DNA from: Panax quinquefolius
Lineage: Eukaryota; Streptophyta; Magnoliopsida; Apiales; Araliaceae
Assembly (NCBI GenBank): GCA_020205615.1
Contig: CM035162.1
Location: forward strand, 42,708,464 to 42,772,463
Reading direction: 5' to 3'
DNA length: 64,000 nucleotides
Below are positions 59,501-64,000 of the stretch, piece by piece. Under the pieces are notes generated by a model. It was not told the origin of the DNA. It saw nothing but the letters and a program-made list of their open reading frames with translations, and searched no databases. Numbering within the stretch: position 1 is the first letter of the stretch; every line of letters begins with the position of its first letter. A program made the position numbers and the translations under genes.

Positions 59501-61335
59501 TGGCCTGTGAGGCTTGGCTAAGCTTGGCGTAGCCTCGCATGGCCTCATCGCCCCAAGCCCAGCCCATCCGCTCTAACATCCCCTTAATAGGCTCTAGTGG
59601 ATCACCAATAGGCTCGTTAATAGTATAAATGTTCGCAAATAACCCGACCAATAAAAAAAATTCGCCGAGTCTCCCCGTAATATGGATTCAACCACATGCA
59701 CGACGGCATGTATATAAGGTCATTTCTAGGAACACAAGACATAAACCAACAAATCCATATGAGATACCAATACCATGTGAGGATCAAACTTGTAAACTTT
59801 GAAACCCAATCATTTTTTCGTGGGAGCAATTATTCACGTTTTGATTCACATTATGATGTCAATGTCAAGTTCTTTACCTACAAATGATTTTTTTTCACAA
59901 TGACCAATATAATTGGTTAAACTACAAACATAAACATGGGATTCATTTAGTCTATATCGTGTGTACGACTTCCTATAATAACCAAATCATTACTACCTCT
60001 ATTGCACAAAAAGAATCCCAAAATATAAATTTTATACTAACTACAATATAATACATTCATCCTATTACCCAAATCAATTTACCCAAAATATAAATTTTAT
60101 ACTAACTCCATCCTATCACTAATCAAGTTACCCAAATGACATAAATTAATAAAATCAAATTACCAAAATCACAGATACCCAAATAAATTTTACTCTAATC
60201 AAAACTTATAAACCAATCATAATCATATTACCCAAAATATATAATTTAAGCATGATAGCCATATTCATTCATTCAACTCTTTGCAATAAATTAACTCTTA
60301 AAACACAAATTAAGTAAAAACATCTTGATTTGGAGAAGAACGAACAAAAATAACAAACAACAAAAAAAATTAATGAAGAAGAACTTAAAAAGTAGCTCTT
60401 ACCTCTACAATTAGTCTCTAATTTGAAGAATAATGAACGAAAACTGCTTCTCCTTCTTCTCTTCTCCCCCCTTTCTCCCTCTTCTCTCTATTTCGGTCAC
60501 CTTCTTTTTTTTTTCTCTTCCGTGTTCGTGGTCGAGTTTAACCGGTTATTGAATTCATTTAGTTTGATCAATGATCATTATCTCTGCGATCGCACGCTGA
60601 TCGTTGACTTTTAATGACATGGACTTATCAGCGACCGCATGCGGTCGCTGATTGCAAGTGGTCGCACAAAAAATTGGCGCCAACATTTCCAGCCAAAATT
60701 TTGGAGGCAAATTTATACTTAGCGACTGATCAGCGACCGGATGCGGTCGCTGATAAAGAATTAGCGACTAGATTACGTTTCGGTCGCAGATGACGGTCGT
60801 TGTGACTAATATCAGCGACCGATGGTGCGGTCGCTGATACTGTTGGTCCCTGATAGACCTTTTTCTTGTAGTGTCAACATCTAGCAATCAACTGAAGAAG
60901 AGTACCAAGTCTGCTGGACTTGAAGAGTTCTAAGTGAACTGTAAGAGAGCCAAGTCTGCTGGACTTGAAGAGTGAACTAAGAAGTTCCTAGACTACTGGT
61001 TTAGAAGGAATCTGTGTGATTCAGAAGTTGTAAAAGACATCCTTAGTGGATATCCTACTCATTGAGTAGAAGAGTGGACTAGGAGCTTTAAGTGCTCTGA
61101 ACCACTTAAAATGACTGAGTCTTTTACATTCATACTATAACTGCTATATCTGCCATAACTGCTATAACTGCCTCACTCTCATAACTCCACTACTTTGTAA
61201 AGAAGATTAAAACAAACATCAATTTCGCTAAGTTTTAATCATCATCAAAGAACAAGTTTAAAACGAAAAGATTTTTTAAATATCTATTCAACCCCCCCTT
61301 CTAGATAACTATTGTGCCAACTAGGAACTAACAAT

Positions 61336-61350
61336 TGGTATCAGAGCAGG
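61336..61350 (+). other. Primer-binding site of the Sirevirus-like element
   Basis: TGGTATCAGAGCAGG two bases after the LTR end matches the 3' end of plant initiator tRNA-Met, standard for copia elements. The gag-only element uses the same site (21506). Confidence 0.85.
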
Positions 61351-61475
61351 TTCTATTATACAGCTTACAAGCTTTAGTAGATCTAATAGCACACGTACCA
61401 AGCGAATCTAGAACTGGAGGAGGCAGCAAGCCACCAATGTGCAACAAGGATAAATTTTCAAACTAGAAAGTCAGA

Positions 61476-63509
61476 ATGCAAGCATACATGGACTCAATAG
61501 ATGAAGATCTATTTGAGACCGTTCAAAATGGGCCCTATATTCCAACGAAGCTTGCACCAACCATTGACGATCCAAACAGAATTCAAATAAAGGTTAAAGA
61601 AGAATGGACAGACAACGAGAAGAGAGCTGTCCAACTTGACAAAAAGGCCAAGAACATCCTGTTCCAAACCTTAGAAGACGATCTGTTCAAAAACGTTGTC
61701 AACAGCAAAACGGCTAAGGAGGTTTGGGAAGCATTGTTGTTCATGCACGAAGGAACTGAAGAAGTCAGAGAAAATAAACAATCTCTCCTGACACAGCAGT
61801 ATGAGATGTTTGCTCATGTTCAAGGAGAAAACGTGACTGCCACCAATGAGAGATTCAACGTTTTGCTCAACTCTCTACGAGCATATGAGAAGATCTATCC
61901 TAACAAAGATCTGATCATAAAGTTCATGAGAGCCCTACCGAGCAAGTGGGATGCCAAAACCACTGCGATAAGAGAGTCAAAGAATCTTCACGAGATAACA
62001 GTTCAACAACTATATGGCAATCTCCTGACATACGAACTGGAGCTGACTCAACGAGCTTAAACCCTATCAGAAGGAAGAAGGAAGGACAAGGGTGTTGCTC
62101 TAAAGGTAACCGAAAGTGCATCAAAAGTCAACACTGAGATTGACTCTGATTATGATGAAGACGATGATGAAGACCTTGCTATGCTGGTAAAAAGACTGAG
62201 AAAGTTCATGCGTCAAGGCAAAACTAGCAAGCCAAAGAAGGTCAAGACTACAATGACCGAGAGCAAATAAATGATCTATGCTACAACTGCAAAGAAGCTG
62301 GCCACTTCATTGCCAACTGCAACAAACCTCTAAGAGAAGAACTAAAGAAGAAACAACATGCAAAGAAGGAATACAAAGGAAACAAAAGGCCTCAGAAGAG
62401 AAACAAAGGCACGGTATTTGGAGGATCATGGAGCGATTAGAGACAATGACTCCAATCCTGACTCCGGAGATGATGAAGAACCAAAAATGGCTAATCTGTG
62501 CTTAATGGCCAAACATGCAAAAGACAAACAAAACCTCAATATTCATGATGTAAGTCTCGATGAGGTATTTGACTTCAACTCACCTGATGTAGACATAAAT
62601 GATTTAAGAACTGTACTGCATGGCATAACCACTGATCTACATCAATACATGAAGTGGTTCAAAGTTTTGTCTAAGGATCATTCACTTCTTCAAGAGGAGA
62701 AGAAGAAAGTTCAAGAAGAGCTTGAAACAGCCCTTCTAAGTACTAACCTTCTCTCCAAACTTGAGGATGAGAATGAGATCTTGAAACAGACAAATAAACT
62801 CAATGCACAAAGAGAGTCTAATCTAACCTCTAAGATTGAGGAACTAGAAAAGACTATCTCTGCATGGAACAAATCCTCATCATCCATGGACTCCCTGCTC
62901 TCTAGTCAGAGAAGCACATTCGACAAAATAGGCTTAGGCTTTGGGGAATCCATCTCAGAGCCATGTGTGGAAAAGACAAAGGAAACTAGCACTAGTAATG
63001 CCTCAAGTTTTAGTAGAAGCATTACATTTGTGAAATCATCACAGAAGGAAGAATAAGTTCAACCTTGTTCTACTGTTTCCATTCATACTCAAAGGAATAA
63101 GGGATCTTATGCTGGTCTGGGCTTCATAAAAGAGAAGAGTAACCTAACCTCTACTCATCAACCTCGAAGAATCGTAGAGTCAACCAAGACCAACTCTACG
63201 AATCAACTGGGAAGATACAGTAGAGGTAAGGCATACTCTTCACTATTTATGAAACCCAAGGACACGTGGAAGAATGAGAATCAATTTAACAGAATGACAA
63301 CTAAAGAACCACACAAGTCCAAATGGAGGATGAATCATCATACACACACAGGCATGCATCATATTAGATGTTTTATATGTAATAAATATGGTCACAAGGC
63401 TGCCAAGAGTTATTATAATTCCATGCGTGTGAAACCCAAGATTAAACAGATTTGGGTCCCCAAAGGCACTAACAAAGTAGGACCCATGCAAATATGGGTA
63501 CCAAAATGA
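61476..63509 (+). pseudogene. gag of the Sirevirus-like copia element
   Basis: From 61476 the frame gives a UBN2-type gag (KEEWTDNEKRAVQLDKKAKN, KEVWEALLFMHEGTEEVREN, LLTQQYEMFAHVQGENVTAT, FMRALPSKWDAKTTAI) to TAA 62058. The frame is otherwise open to about 62268, including an acidic DYDEDDDEDLAMLVKRLRKF. A +1 shift then gives the zinc knuckle CYNCKEAGHFIANC. Another frame (62358-63056) carries a long coiled coil (EEKKKVQEELETALLSTNLL and onward). After TAA 63054 comes a second knuckle-like CFICNKYGHKAAKSYY and the twin IWVPK motifs. This long, coiled-coil-bearing gag is the Sirevirus pattern. Two stops and two frameshifts break it. Confidence 0.82.
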
Positions 63510-63529
63510 AGGTTCAATATTTTAACAAG

Positions 63530-64000
63530 AAAAGAGCTCCACGATCACTACATGGTATCTGGATAGTGGATGCTCAAGGCACATGATCGGGAACAAAGCC
63601 CTCTTATCTAACTACATAGAGAAGGAGGGTCCCTCAGTCATCTTTGGAGACAACGGCTCAAGGCGAAGACAAGAGGATCTGACTCTGCGCGGCAATGGTG
63701 CGATATCTTTCAAAGAAGGTAGCATATATGTAAAAGGTCTCTAACACAACCTTCTAAGCATCAGTCAACTCTGCGACAAGGGTCATCAAGTGACATTCCT
63801 CAACAACCAATGTCAAGTAAGAGATTTGAAGACATCTGCTGTAAAGCTAACCGGGACAAGAGAAGGAAATGTCTACACAGTGGATCTTGGTCAACTAAGC
63901 TCAGATGAGACAATATGTTTTCTGGCAAAAGCATCTGAAGAAATGAGCTGGCTTTGGCATAGACGTTTGTCTCACTTAAACTTCAAGAGCATGTCCAAAC
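63530..64000 (+). pseudogene. pol start (protease, gag-pre-integrase) of the Sirevirus-like element, cut by the window
   Basis: From 63552 the frame (same as 61476) reads WYLDSGCSRHMIGNKALLSN, the copia protease active site (DSG), then VIFGDNGS. A TAA at about 63741 replaces the usual residue in VKGL.HNLLSISQLCDKGHQV. SWLWHRRLSHLNFKSM of the gag-pre-integrase zinc region follows to the edge. Integrase, RT and the 3' LTR are outside the window. Confidence 0.85.

Larger units (their letters stand above)
53417..60873 (-). mobile_element. CACTA (En/Spm) transposon
   Basis: 7457 bp with termini CACTACAACAAAAA and its near-complement TTTTTCTTGTAGTG, and a 3-bp target duplication TCA (53414-53416 and 60874-60876). 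Both subterminal zones (53437-53755 and 60590-60850) are dense in GCGACCGCATGCGGTCGC-type palindromes, the binding-site arrays expected for the CACTA accessory protein. Two decayed genes lie on the minus strand: a TNP2-like transposase and a Transposase_24-like protein. Confidence 0.93.
52542..61333 (+). repeat. 5' LTR of the Sirevirus-like copia element, split by a CACTA transposon
   Basis: The LTR begins TGTTAG (52542) and ends CTAACA (61333), a perfect 6-bp terminal inverted repeat. Without the CACTA insertion and its 3-bp duplication it is about 1.33 kb. It carries many repeats of GATCGTAGTGTGC and AACGTAGAG in its first 300 bp and CCAAGTCTGCTGGACTTGAA twice near 60930-60970. A second TGTTAGGTTGATCT occurs at 50003, so the true start is slightly uncertain. 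The primer-binding site TGGTATCAGAGCAGG begins at 61336. Confidence 0.75.

Overview
This window is transposon-rich nuclear DNA from a flowering plant, probably a eudicot. It shows introns with GT/AG borders, plant LTR-retrotransposon lineages (Tat and Athila-like, Tekay/Del chromoviruses, Sirevirus-like copia), a CACTA transposon, a Mutator-like foldback element, and fragments of plant genes: a CDC7-type kinase, leaf ferredoxin-NADP reductase, PEX6 and the glycine-cleavage T-protein. The species cannot be named from the sequence. I found no intact host gene and no RNA gene. Almost everything is a mobile element or the debris of one, and most element genes carry stops or frameshifts.

Layout. 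1-1079: 5' end of a minus-strand Tat-type gypsy element. 1080-2142: two Athila-like gag fragments facing each other. 2143-2803: upstream part of a broken CDC7-like kinase gene, whose next intron holds a Tat solo LTR (2914-3591). 3597-8998: degenerate DNA with small exon pieces of FNR, PEX6 and GDC-T, all on the plus strand, plus palindromes, a MITE and AT microsatellites. 8999-10280: Mutator-like foldback element with 9-bp TSD. 10300-19955: complete plus-strand Tekay-type element. 19961-20083 and 24902-25075: C-terminal part of the CDC7-like gene, split by a gag-only copia element (20084-24896).

25386-36281: complete minus-strand Tat-type element with TSD ATTGA. It carries a plus-strand antisense gene (aORF) with its own TATA box and intron, and a 42-bp minisatellite. 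36287-37615: AT-rich DNA ending in a G-rich minisatellite. 37616-47011: minus-strand Tekay-type element, with a solo LTR nested in its 3' LTR and a truncated 5' LTR. 47012-50002: unresolved LTR-like DNA. 50053-52517: Tekay-type solo LTR. 52542-64000: Sirevirus-like copia element running off the right edge; its 5' LTR is interrupted by a 7.5-kb CACTA transposon (53417-60873).

How it fits together. Seven insertions have perfect target-site duplications and one more has a single mismatch, so the order of nesting can be read directly. The CDC7-like gene was the original resident of the left half: two of its parts lie in the right order and orientation about 17 kb apart, with transposons between them. 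In the two Tekay copies nearly every in-frame stop that can be aligned is a C-to-T or G-to-A change, as expected of long-methylated, silenced elements. The features of most interest are the antisense gene and minisatellite of the Tat element, the plus-strand gene-fragment cluster framed by palindromes, the inverted gag hairpin, and the gag-only copia element lying near a Sirevirus-like relative that could have supplied its enzymes.
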